Of a stretch of DNA of 64,000 bases, positions 1 to 7,888 are shown piece by piece. A program made the translations under genes and the position numbers. The notes beneath the pieces were generated by a model that was not told where the DNA came from, did no database searches, and saw only the letters and a list, made by a program, of their open reading frames with translations. The stretch spans positions 1,086,464-1,150,463 of the forward strand of contig CM000855.1 of assembly GCA_000163995.1 (NCBI GenBank), in the 5' to 3' direction. How positions within the stretch are numbered: position 1 is the first letter of the stretch; every line of letters begins with the position of its first letter. The stretch comes from Campylobacter jejuni subsp. jejuni 414 (GTDB lineage: Bacteria > Campylobacterota > Campylobacteria > Campylobacterales > Campylobacteraceae).

Positions 1-449
1 TCAAAACTCAAATCTTCCATTCCATCTGAATTTACATCTAAAGAATTTTCATTAGGCAAATCATCTAAATTTAGATTATCTAAATTTAGACTAATATCAG
101 CATAAGGATTATCATCATTACCCAACATCGGCAATTCAGTAGATATATGTTTGTTGGCATCTTTATTGTTAAGTAAATTTAAAAAATCTGTAGGCAAGAA
201 AGGTTTTTGTAAAATTTGCGCATCTATATCTATATTTTGGTTACGTGGAGCCAAAAAAATCAATCTTTCACATTTTTCTTTAAGAATTTTTAAAGGCACT
301 GGAGTATCACTATCTACAACAATCACATCATAATAACCCAAATTTTCATTATAAGCATTAAGCTCTTCAAAATCATAAGACATTTTTTTAGCACTAAGGC
401 TTATAAGTCTTGAAACTACAGGGTTTTCATTTAAAAGTAAAATTTTCAT
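1..449 (-). CDS. Acidic protein with degenerate receiver domain (partial, Cj1178c-like)
   Basis: The reading frame starts with ATG at 449 and runs off the left edge, so the C-terminus is missing. The first ~85 residues resemble a CheY-type receiver: a beta strand MKILLLNENP where receivers carry paired acidic residues, VIVVDSD (Asp46/Asp48) at the phospho-acceptor place, and LQKPF (Lys82) at the conserved Lys-Pro. The acidic pocket is partly replaced by Asn and Glu, so phosphorylation is doubtful. After ~residue 95 the protein becomes rich in Asp, Asn, Glu and Leu, matching the 'highly acidic protein' label I recall for Cj1178c. It lies downstream of fliR on the same strand. Its function is unknown; a regulatory or scaffold role is only inference. 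Confidence 0.75.
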   Translation of the reverse strand, partial: MKILLLNENPVVSRLISLSAKKMSYDFEELNAYNENLGYYDVIVVDSDTPVPLKILKEKCERLIFLAPRNQNIDIDAQILQKPFLPTDFLNLLNNKDANKHISTELPMLGNDDNPYADISLNLDNLNLDDLPNENSLDVNSDGMEDLSF

Positions 450-505
450 CACTCTAATCCTTAAAAAATAATCGCTATTTTACGATAATTTCATTTATCC
501 TTTCC

Positions 506-1273
506 TTAGAAGAAAAAAAGAGTTTGCATATGAGCAAAAAGTTCTAAAACTAAATTTTTAAAATATTGCATCATGACTAATAAAATCGCGACCAAAACTA
601 CAAAACCTAAAGCTATTTTTATAGGATAACCAATAACCAAAAGATTAAATTGTGGCATTGTTTTCATTAAAAGTCCAAAAATAACATCAGCTAAAAGCGA
701 AATTCCAAGGATAGGAAAACTCATAGTAAAACCTATGATAAAAATATTAAACATACCCATATTTAAATAATGCATTAAATTCTCATGTGGATAAAATCCA
801 CCTAAACTAATATAACCTAAAGAATGACTTAAAAATAAAAGCATTAAATGATGGCCATCAAAAGCAAGAAAAAACATCAAAGCAAGCAAATTTAAAATTT
901 GAGATGTAATAGGCATACTCGTTCCAGAGTTTGGATCTAGTATACTTGCCATAGTAAAGCCCATAGTAAAAGCGATTTGCTCACCCGCCATCATAATAAT
1001 AGCAAAAATAATTTGAAGCATTAATCCTGCTATCATTCCAAAAATCACTTCACTAATAAGCTGCAAAACAAAAAAACTATCTAAATGTAAAGATTCTAAT
1101 CTAGCTAAAGGATATAAATACATAGTTAAAAATAAAACTATAGTACTTTTTATCACCATAGGAATAGAATTATGTGAAAAAAAAGGAAAAAAAACTATAA
1201 GACCACTCATTCTAGCAAGAAGTAACATAAAAGTTACAACATTTTTATCACCTAAATAATTAACAAATTCCAT
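506..1273 (-). CDS. fliR: Flagellar export apparatus protein FliR
   Basis: This 255-residue polytopic inner-membrane protein is the FliR component of the flagellar type III export gate, which works with FliP, FliQ, FlhA and FlhB. About six hydrophobic segments are visible, beginning with VVTFMLLLARMSGLIVFFPF, and a typical FliR region ILDPNSGTSMP lies near residue 112. Length fits the family. The start overlaps the end of the upstream ABC ATPase gene by 14 bases, so the two are translationally linked. Flagellar genes are scattered in Campylobacter, so a fliR placed behind a translation operon (rpsB-tsf) is normal for this genus. The frame is intact. Confidence 0.95.
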   Translation of the reverse strand: MEFVNYLGDKNVVTFMLLLARMSGLIVFFPFFSHNSIPMVIKSTIVLFLTMYLYPLARLESLHLDSFFVLQLISEVIFGMIAGLMLQIIFAIIMMAGEQIAFTMGFTMASILDPNSGTSMPITSQILNLLALMFFLAFDGHHLMLLFLSHSLGYISLGGFYPHENLMHYLNMGMFNIFIIGFTMSFPILGISLLADVIFGLLMKTMPQFNLLVIGYPIKIALGFVVLVAILLVMMQYFKNLVLELFAHMQTLFFF

Positions 1274-1900
1274 TGACGTTTATAGTATAAATTTTATCAC
1301 AAAAACTTGCAAGCTTGCTATCATGAGTTACAAAAAATAAAGCTGCGTTATTTTCTTTAACATAGGAAATCAAAAGTTCGATAACATTTTTAGCATTATC
1401 AAAATCCAAATTTCCAGTTGCTTCATCAGCAAAAATAATTTTTGGTTTTTTACAAAGTACGCGTGCAATACTCACACGCTGCTGCTGTCCACCACTGAGT
1501 TTTCCTATTTTTTGATTTAAAAGCATATCAATACCCAATCTTTTTAAAATTTTCTCATCTAAATTTTGACCCGACAAAACACTGGCAAGTTCGATATTTT
1601 CTAAAGCTGAAAAACCTTTAAAAAGATAATGTGTCTGAAAAATAATACCAAAATCATAACGACGAATTTTAAGTCTTTCATTTTCATTCATCTGATAAAG
1701 ACTAGAACCCTTAAAAAAACTTCACCCTTTTTTGGAATTAATAAAGAAGAAAGTATATGTAAAAGAGTAGATTTACCACAACCACTACTCCCTTGAATAG
1801 CAACGCAGTCTTTTGTATTTAAAGTAAGATTTAAATTCTCAAAGAGCGGATAATCAAAACTATAATTTAAATTCTCCGCTCTTAAAAGTTCCATTTTCAA
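1260..1900 (-). pseudogene. ABC transporter ATP-binding protein (LolD/FtsE type), frame interrupted
   Basis: The two pieces together give a complete ~213-residue ABC ATPase. The N-terminal piece (1688-1900) carries Walker A GSSGCGKST. The C-terminal piece (1260-1691) carries the Q-loop IIFQ, the signature LSGGQQQR, Walker B IIFADEATGNLD and the switch THD. The break lies in a seven-base homopolymer at 1713-1719; one more base restores GEVFFKGSSLYQMNENE across the junction. The size and the DEATGNLD box fit the LolD/FtsE/MacB family. No permease gene is adjacent. It sits between tsf and fliR (Cj1180c position). One missing base is more likely a sequence error than loss of function. Confidence 0.8.
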
Positions 1901-1906
1901 CCGTTT

Positions 1907-2981
1907 TTAAAGTTGTGCAGCAACTTCAGCCGCAAAATCTTCAGTTTTCTTTTCTAAACCTTCACCAACTTCGAAACAAATAAATTCAACAATTTTAATT
2001 TTTCCACCCAATTCTTTTTCTTTTTCAGTGATTGCTTGTTCTACAGTTTTTTTATCATCCATTACATAAAACTGACCCATTAGGGTAAGCTTACTATCAA
2101 GCTGAGAATTATCCGCTATAAAGCTGTTCATTTTACCTGGAATAATATTATCCCAAATTTTTTCAGGTTTACCTTGAGCTTTAAGTTCTTCTTTGTATTT
2201 TTTTTTCAGCTTCTTTTAAAATTACATCGCTTAATTGTTTGCGACTTGCAAATTGAGGAATTTTGTGTTCAGGTTTATTTGGATCTTTAAGTCTGCGTCT
2301 TTCTTCGTTTTCTTTTTCAAGTTCAGCAACTAAAGCTTTATATTCATTTTCAACAAAAGTCATATCCAAATCTTCATAGCTTAAATAACTTGGTCTCATT
2401 GCTGCAATATGCATACAAATTTGTCTTAATAAATCTCTTGATTTTAAAGCCACTTCAGCACTATCACAAGTTGCAGCAATCACAACACCCACACGACCAT
2501 TTGTATGGATATAACCATTTACAACACCATTAGCTCCCACTTTTAAAGTTGCAAATCTTCTTACAACTAAGTTTTCCCCTATAGTTGCAATTTGACTTTT
2601 TAAATATTCTTCAAATTTCACACCATTAATGATACTTGAGTGAAGTTCTTCTACGCTTTGTAAACTATTGCTTTGAATATGAGCTGTAGTGTCTTTTGTT
2701 AAAGCAATAAATTGATCATTTTTTGCCACAAAATCTGTTTCAGAGTTAATTTCACTTACAGTTGCACTTGTAAAATCATCGTTTACTTTTACACTTACTA
2801 AACCTTCTGCGGCAAGCCTATCTGCTTTTTTAGCAGCCTTACCTAAGCCTTTTTCTCTTAAAAGTTGCACCGCTTTATCAAAATCTCCATTAGTTTCACT
2901 TAAAGCATTTTTACAATCCATCATCCCCGCACCTGTACTTTCGCGGAGTTCTTTTACCATTGCAGCAGTAATTTCAGCCAT
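1907..2981 (-). pseudogene. tsf: Elongation factor Ts, frame interrupted by one base
   Basis: EF-Ts recycles EF-Tu by catalysing GDP release. The N-terminal 265 residues (from 2981) hold the UBA-like start and the EF-Ts signatures LRESTGAGMMDCKNAL and SETDFVAKND. The C-terminal 74 residues lie in another frame (1907-2131). The break is in a nine-T run at 2198-2206. With eight T the sequence continues AEKKYKEELKAQGKPEKIW into the second piece, giving the expected 357 residues. EF-Ts is essential, so the cell almost certainly makes the full protein and the extra base is probably a sequence error. The start codon overlaps the restored rpsB stop (TAATG), the usual rpsB-tsf coupling. Confidence 0.93.
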
Positions 2982-3771
2982 TATTCTTGCTCCTCACCGA
3001 AGTCTTCTTCGCTCATCACCTCATCTAAAACTTCTTTTTTTCTTCATCGGTGATTTCTTTTTCTTCATTTGACAAAGCTTCGCCATCTTGCTCTCTTAAA
3101 GCTTTTCCTTCGTTAATTGCTTCAGCCATTTCTTGGCAGAAAAGTTGCACTGAACGAATCGCATCATCGTTTCCTGGAATAGGATAAGTTACCAAATCAG
3201 GATCACAGTTTGTATCTAATGGAGCTACAACAGGAATTCTTAATCTATTTGCTTCTTGAACAGCAATTTTTTCTTTTACTGTATCAATAACAAAAATCAT
3301 ATCAGGTTGAGTTTTCATATAACGAATTCCACCAAGATAAGCTAATAATTTTTCTTTTTTTCTTGTAAGCATTAAAGCTTCTTTTTTAGTTAAAAGCTTA
3401 ATACTTCCATCTTCTTCCATTTTTTCAATTACTTCTAATTTTCTAATTGATTGGCGAATTGTTCCAAAATTTGTCATCATACCGCCAAGCCATCTGTGAT
3501 TTACATAAGGCATACCACATTTTTCAGCGTATTCTTTAATCGCCCCACCTGCTTGTTTTTTTGTTCCAACAAAAAGTATTGTTTTTCCTTCAGCAGCAGC
3601 GTCACGAACGATGTTATAGGTATATCTAAAATATCTTAAAGTTTTTTGCAAATCAATTACATAAATACCTTTTCTCTCACCAAAAATGAATTTTTTCATC
3701 TTTGGATTCCAGCGTCTTGTTTGGTGTCCAAAATGTACACCACATTCTAGCAAATCTCTCATACTAACCAT
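2981..3771 (-). CDS. rpsB: 30S ribosomal protein S2 (C-terminal tail shifted in this sequence)
   Basis: S2 binds the 30S platform/head junction and helps recruit S1. Start [21 protein letters not shown] is typical and is preceded by AAGGAG. As read, the frame stops at 3025 after 248 residues (ending EEKKKF). A seven-T run at 3035-3041 probably lacks one T; with eight, the protein continues [18 protein letters not shown] and ends at 2981 with 263 residues, overlapping the tsf start by one base. Only the acidic tail is affected, so even the shifted version might work. The upstream leader (3775-3850) holds a possible pseudoknot. Confidence 0.93.
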
Positions 3772-3774
3772 GAG

Positions 3775-3850
3775 TCTCTCCTTATAAATTTAGCTTTATT
3801 CCTCCGCATCCCTTAATTTACACAAGCTAAAAAGGACTGATGCGTGTGAA
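3775..3850 (-). promoter_or_regulatory. rpsB leader with predicted H-type pseudoknot
   Basis: Reading the minus strand, four segments alternate before the rpsB start: CGCATC (3839-3844), TTTAGCTT (3824-3831), GATGCG (3805-3810) and AAGCTAAA (3789-3796). The first pairs perfectly with the third (6 bp) and the second with the fourth (8 bp), so the stems interlock as an H-type pseudoknot ending a few bases upstream of the AAGGAG ribosome site. S2 is known to autoregulate rpsB-tsf through its leader in gammaproteobacteria; that this one does the same is inference. A GATAAAAT -10-like box lies upstream, near 3862-3869. Confidence 0.5.
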
Positions 3851-3890
3851 ATGGATCTAAGATTTTATCAAATTTAAGTTTAGTTTTTAC

Positions 3891-4120
3891 TTATATATGT
3901 ATTCTTGGCGGGGCTTGGATTATTGTTAATTTTCTTTTGTGATTAAAAATTAAAACAAATCCATTTTTACTTTCATAATAAATTGGGTTTTTACACTGCT
4001 CTTCAAAATAGTAATCCCGATTTGAGCTGCCATAATAGAAAGCCAAACATATCTAAAAGTCTTTTCTTTAAATAAATCAAGTTTTTTATTAGAAAAATGA
4101 TACAATATCTTATATTTCAT
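3891..4120 (-). pseudogene. Unidentified small gene, frame interrupted
   Basis: An ATG at 4118-4120 is preceded by a good ribosome site (GAAGGTGATC). The frame reads MKYKILYHFSNKKLDLF and on through TFRYVWL, then loses coding character. A second frame continues convincingly as YYGSSNRDYYFEEQCKNP, then FVLIFNHKRKLTIIQAPP, with its stop at 3891-3893. One added T near 4035-4040 joins them into a ~76-residue protein. I recognise no family. It lies downstream of the petABC terminator and upstream of the rpsB leader, where NCTC 11168 carries cfa; I see no cyclopropane synthase motifs here. It may be the tail of a larger decayed gene continuing to ~4330. Confidence 0.4.
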
Positions 4121-4330
4121 GATCACCTTCTATATCAAGTTTTACTTGCATATAACAAAAACTAAACTTGTATCGCCAAATAATTCTAAACAAGGAATTT
4201 TTTCTTTAAATATTAATAAAATTTAGCAGGTTTGTTTCTGATAAAAAATTTAAAAACAATTCTAAAATCTCTATAATTTCATTTTATAAAGAATAAATTT
4301 AATTATTTGTTTTCCAAACACAGTATACTT
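4113..4330 (-). pseudogene. Decayed coding remnant of unknown origin
   Basis: Upstream of the small gene at 3891-4120, three frame fragments read like protein on the minus strand: NEIIEILELFLNFLSETNLL, then KEKIPCLELFGDTSLVFVIC, then VKLDIEGDHEI ending at a TAA at 4113-4115. They are separated by at least two frameshifts. No start codon with a ribosome site is clear. The pieces may belong to one gene that once ran through into the 3891-4120 segment. No family is recognised. The rest of the interval up to the terminator at 4408 is AT-rich, without further coding signal. Confidence 0.3.
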
Positions 4331-4407
4331 CAATTGATAAAAATTATTAATCAATATATCTTTGTTTATAATTAAATTTTAATAAAATCGGGATTAAAAT
4401 ATAAACT

Positions 4408-4434
4408 GTTTCGCTATTTTAAATATAGCGAAAC
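4408..4434 (-). terminator. Hairpin terminator of petABC
   Basis: A perfect 10-bp inverted repeat, GTTTCGCTAT (4408-4417) and ATAGCGAAAC (4425-4434), encloses a 7-base loop just downstream of the petC stop. On the minus strand it is followed by a moderately T-rich stretch. Confidence 0.75.
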
Positions 4435-4441
4435 ATAAAAA

Positions 4442-5566
4442 TTAATGAAGTTTAGACCAAACAGAACGCTTCCAACCTATAGCAAAAATACTTAAAATTA
4501 CAAAGAATATCATTATATAAATTCCTGTAGTTTTTCTTTCTTCTTTTTTACTATCACCCACTTGTTCAATGTAAGATATAACCTTAGCTTGCGCAGCTTC
4601 TGTTAAACCTACTCTTGGCATAGCAGTTCCTGGAAGAAGTTTTTGAGTGTTGTTAATAAAATCATGCAAATATTGCTCACCGCGAGATCTTATCATCATA
4701 GAAAGATCAGGTGGAACAGAACCTAAATAAGTTTTTAAATCATTTTGATTTGATGGAGTGAAAAAGCTATCATATTTCATATCATGACAACGCCCACAAG
4801 CTTCGATAAAAGTTGCTTTGTCTTTAGCAAATTTTATATCTTTTTCCATCAAGGCTATTTTTTGAGAACTATTCTCCATTTTGGCATATTTTGCTTCAAC
4901 ATCTTTTTTAATAACAGTATCTTCATTGGCTTCAAATTTAATGCTCACATCTTTAAGGTAGGCAATTACATTGGCTATATTTGCATTTGTAACCTCTTCG
5001 CTTTCCCCTGAAGTTTCTTTATTGTAAGCTGTCATGATGAAAGCATCGCCAAATTTATGATCCATTTTTAAAGCAAGTGCAGGATGCATTATCAAAGCTG
5101 CTAAAAATTTTTCATCAAAAATAGCACCCGCTGAACTAAGATCTGGTGGTATTACACCCATAGAAGAATCAGTAATATTAGCCGCTATCCCATCTTCTTT
5201 TATACCATGACATGCAAAACAATTATTTTCAAAAAATTCTTTACCTTTTTTTGCATCACCTTTAGCAAAATCAATCTTTGCAACATCTGCCCAAAGCGTT
5301 TCAATCTTGCTTAATTCTTCTTTTGCCTTTTCAAGTTCTTTACTTGCACTCTCTATTCTTTTAGCATCACCTGAAACCTGTGCGTCTTTTAGAGTTAATT
5401 CTTTAGTTTCAACCATACCCTTTGCAAAGGTAGTATCTTCTACAGCAAAATCAAAATTTGCAGGAGCAACATGAGGCTTCATCACTGAATGAGCATAAGG
5501 CTCTACCCCCCAATATACAAGCGCGGTAAAAACTACTACAACTAAAAATATTTTTATTTCTCTCAT
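4442..5566 (-). CDS. petC: Di-haem cytochrome c subunit of the bc1 complex
   Basis: PetC is the cytochrome c1-equivalent subunit of the quinol:cytochrome c oxidoreductase, passing electrons from the Rieske centre to periplasmic cytochromes. The 374-residue protein has an N-terminal membrane anchor (IFLVVVVFTALVYWGV), two haem-binding CxxCH motifs (CFACH, Cys116-His120; CGRCH, Cys257-His261) and a C-terminal membrane helix (IYIMIFFVILSIFAIGW). Two haems are typical of the epsilonproteobacterial type rather than the mono-haem c1 of mitochondria. The start overlaps the petB stop by four bases (ATGA type). It is the last gene of petABC and is followed by a strong hairpin at 4408-4434. Confidence 0.96.
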   Translation of the reverse strand: MREIKIFLVVVVFTALVYWGVEPYAHSVMKPHVAPANFDFAVEDTTFAKGMVETKELTLKDAQVSGDAKRIESASKELEKAKEELSKIETLWADVAKIDFAKGDAKKGKEFFENNCFACHGIKEDGIAANITDSSMGVIPPDLSSAGAIFDEKFLAALIMHPALALKMDHKFGDAFIMTAYNKETSGESEEVTNANIANVIAYLKDVSIKFEANEDTVIKKDVEAKYAKMENSSQKIALMEKDIKFAKDKATFIEACGRCHDMKYDSFFTPSNQNDLKTYLGSVPPDLSMMIRSRGEQYLHDFINNTQKLLPGTAMPRVGLTEAAQAKVISYIEQVGDSKKEERKTTGIYIMIFFVILSIFAIGWKRSVWSKLH

Positions 5567-6813
5567 TGTTTAGCTCCTTTTCTCTCCATAATAGTAATAA
5601 CTGGTAAAACCACAATAAGTAAAAGTAAAAATACTATAGAAGCATAAAATCCTACCCAAGCATTTACACCTGTTGGAGGTAATTTTCCATAAACAGTTAA
5701 AACAATTAAATCAATAAGCAATATCCAAAACCAAATGAAAAATAAAGGTCTTTCATGAGCTGGTTTTACCACATCGCTTCTATCAAGCCAAGGAAGTAAG
5801 AAGAAAATCACTTGAGCAATACCAAATGCAGCCAAACCTATATCAAACGCTTTAATCCCTGCAATATCAAAGAAAAATCCTCTTAAAACTTCATAACTCC
5901 ACAAGAAATACCACTCAGGATAAATATGTTCGGGTGTTTTAAGTGCATTAGCTGGATCAAAATTAATTGGATCCATTGCAAATTCAAATTTAAAACATAC
6001 CAAATAAAAGAAAAAAATCATAAAAAAGCTTATATACATAAAATCTTTCGATAAAAATCCTGGCCAAAAAGGAATCACTTTAGAACCTTTTGTATCACCT
6101 GCCATGTACTTTTCAGCTTCTAAATCAAAGTCAAGTTCTTCAGAAATTTCATTATTAACATGAGGAATTCTTAAAGAATAGAAGTGAAATACTATAATAG
6201 CAATAATAACTATAGGGAGCAAACACACATGAAGCATGAAAAATCTTGTTAAAGTTGGATCAGAAACTGCATAATCTCCACGAATCCAAATCACAAGCTC
6301 AGAACCAATAAATGGAATTCCACCAAAAAGATTAGTAATTACTTGAGCCGCCCAATAACTCATTTGCCCCCAAGGAAGCATATATCCACTAAAAGCTTCA
6401 GCAGAAAATACAACAAATAAAAGCATACCACTAATCCAAATCATCTCACGACCTTTTTTATAAGAACCGTAATAAATTCCCGTTAGCATATGTATATATA
6501 TAATCAAAAATACAACAGAAGCAGCAACACCATGCATATGACGCCAAAGCCATCCATAATCCACTTCTTGCATAATAGTCTTATTTACACTATCAAATGC
6601 AAGTGCAGTATCTGGCTTATAATACATTACAAGCAAAAGTCCTGTAACAAAAAGTACTGCAAAAAGAGTGGTTAAGATAACTCCCATTGCCCAAAGAAAA
6701 TTGATTTGTTTTGGTATCCAATACTTTACCATTAAAACATCAAGCAGTTTATGCACTGCAAGTCTTTGATCAAGCCAATCTACAAGGCCATTAGCTTTTC
6801 TAATTTGTGCCAT
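5563..6813 (-). CDS. petB: Cytochrome b of the bc1 complex
   Basis: PetB is the membrane core of the bc1 complex, holding both b haems and the two quinone sites. The 416-residue protein has the expected paired haem ligands His94/His195 and His108/His210 (WRHMHG...IYIHML and FFMLH...IIVFHF), and the Qo-site PEWYF motif. It is a full-length cytochrome b with eight or more hydrophobic helices, not split into b6 plus subunit IV. It starts one base after the petA stop and overlaps petC by four bases, so the three genes form a tight operon. Confidence 0.96.
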   Translation of the reverse strand: MAQIRKANGLVDWLDQRLAVHKLLDVLMVKYWIPKQINFLWAMGVILTTLFAVLFVTGLLLVMYYKPDTALAFDSVNKTIMQEVDYGWLWRHMHGVAASVVFLIIYIHMLTGIYYGSYKKGREMIWISGMLLFVVFSAEAFSGYMLPWGQMSYWAAQVITNLFGGIPFIGSELVIWIRGDYAVSDPTLTRFFMLHVCLLPIVIIAIIVFHFYSLRIPHVNNEISEELDFDLEAEKYMAGDTKGSKVIPFWPGFLSKDFMYISFFMIFFFYLVCFKFEFAMDPINFDPANALKTPEHIYPEWYFLWSYEVLRGFFFDIAGIKAFDIGLAAFGIAQVIFFLLPWLDRSDVVKPAHERPLFFIWFWILLIDLIVLTVYGKLPPTGVNAWVGFYASIVFLLLLIVVLPVITIMERKGAKQ

Positions 6814-6814
6814 C

Positions 6815-7318
6815 TTAAGCCTCCGCTATCATTTTTTTATATTCAGGACCCTCTTCGCCTAAAACAAGCTTGGTTCCATCGATTTTAAAAGGAGGAATTT
6901 CAAGAGGCTTTGGAGGAGGTCCAAAAACATTTTTTCCGCTTATATCAAATTCTCCACCATGACAGGCGCATTTAAACAATTGCTCGCTTGGTTGGTAAGC
7001 AGGTATACAACCCAAATGTGTACAAAGTCCTATAACCACAGTATAAGCTGCGTTATCTACCACAACATCTCGTTTCTCATCTTTTGGCATACTCGCATCT
7101 TTTTTTAATATAAAAATAGGCTTTTTACGCCATTCTATAGTTCTAAGCTCTCCATCCTGCATTCCAGATAAATCCACTGTAGTAAAACCTGCAGCTTTGA
7201 CACTTGGAAGCGGATCCCAAGTTTTTTTCATCGCAACAAGCGAGAAAACACCGCCTACAGCAGCTACGCTTCCAAATGCAAAACCCATAAAGCTTCGTCT
7301 ACTCTCAGATGTAGCCAT
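6815..7318 (-). CDS. petA: Rieske iron-sulfur subunit of the bc1 complex
   Basis: This 167-residue protein carries a 2Fe-2S Rieske cluster and takes the first electron from quinol. Ligand boxes CTHLGC (Cys99, His101, Cys104) and CACHGG (Cys117, His120) are intact. The N-terminus MATSESRRSFMGFAFGSVAA looks like an uncleaved twin-arginine signal-anchor. A longer TTG-initiated frame begins at 7333, but the AAAGGA ribosome site lies inside that extension and is correctly spaced for the ATG at 7318, so I use 7318. First gene of petABC. The upstream 570 bases hold the remnant of arsB, so its promoter lies in decayed sequence. Confidence 0.95.
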   Translation of the reverse strand: MATSESRRSFMGFAFGSVAAVGGVFSLVAMKKTWDPLPSVKAAGFTTVDLSGMQDGELRTIEWRKKPIFILKKDASMPKDEKRDVVVDNAAYTVVIGLCTHLGCIPAYQPSEQLFKCACHGGEFDISGKNVFGPPPKPLEIPPFKIDGTKLVLGEEGPEYKKMIAEA

Positions 7319-7346
7319 AACTTGTCCTTTCAATTTTATTTTTTAA

Positions 7347-7860
7347 CTAAGTTAAAAGTTTATCGAAATTAAAATAAATTTTTTCTTTGTTTAATAAATT
7401 TTGATATTTATAAACAAGGGCAAAAAAAGAAAAAACAAACACAGGTGCCAATACCCGTAAAAAAGAAATTTCCATACCTTTTCTAGCCAAAACTCCAAAG
7501 CAAAACGAATAAATAACGAATAAATTTGGTAAAACATATTTTCAATAAATTCTAAAAGTTCTATTTTAAAATAATTTACAGTGATAATATTAGTTAACTA
7601 AAGCATTTAAACTTGCATCACATAAATAAAGAAAGACTAAGCAAAAAAGAACTTAAGATTTTACGATCTTTAAATAGAGTAATGATTAAAATCACTCCAT
7701 CGTTAGCAAAAAACATCATTTTTTTGTGCTGATATAAATTTTCTTCGTTTTTTCTCTAAAAAAATGTAAAATTTTACTCGCGATAAAATTGAAAAACCCT
7801 AAAGCTTCTAAACTAGAAAATAGACAAATTCTAATGGACGTCAAAAAAGTAAAATCAAAG
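7347..7860 (-). pseudogene. arsB: Remnant of arsB-type arsenite/anion efflux permease
   Basis: Only about 510 bases remain of a gene that should be ~1.28 kb. Minus-strand fragments in shifting frames recall ArsB: SLEALGFFNFIASKILHFF near 7760-7820, then FFANDGVILIIT near 7690-7730 (the ArsB ANDG box), and at the 3' end NLFVIYSFCFGVLARKGMEI followed by SFLRVLAPVFVFSFFALVYK, stopping at 7347-7349. Several frames, stops and a large internal deletion show real decay rather than a sequencing slip. NCTC 11168 has arsB (Cj1187c) at this place, between petA and gidA. No transport function can remain. Confidence 0.75.
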
Positions 7861-7888
7861 TAGATAAAAAGATAAAAGAAGTAAGCGT

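Noticed and set aside
151-333. Plus-strand open frame of 60 codons
   Set aside because: It lies opposite the acidic receiver-like gene, has no ribosome site and no protein-like composition.
7319-7333. TTG start extending PetA by five codons
   Set aside because: The ribosome site AAAGGA lies within this extension and is correctly spaced for the ATG at 7318.
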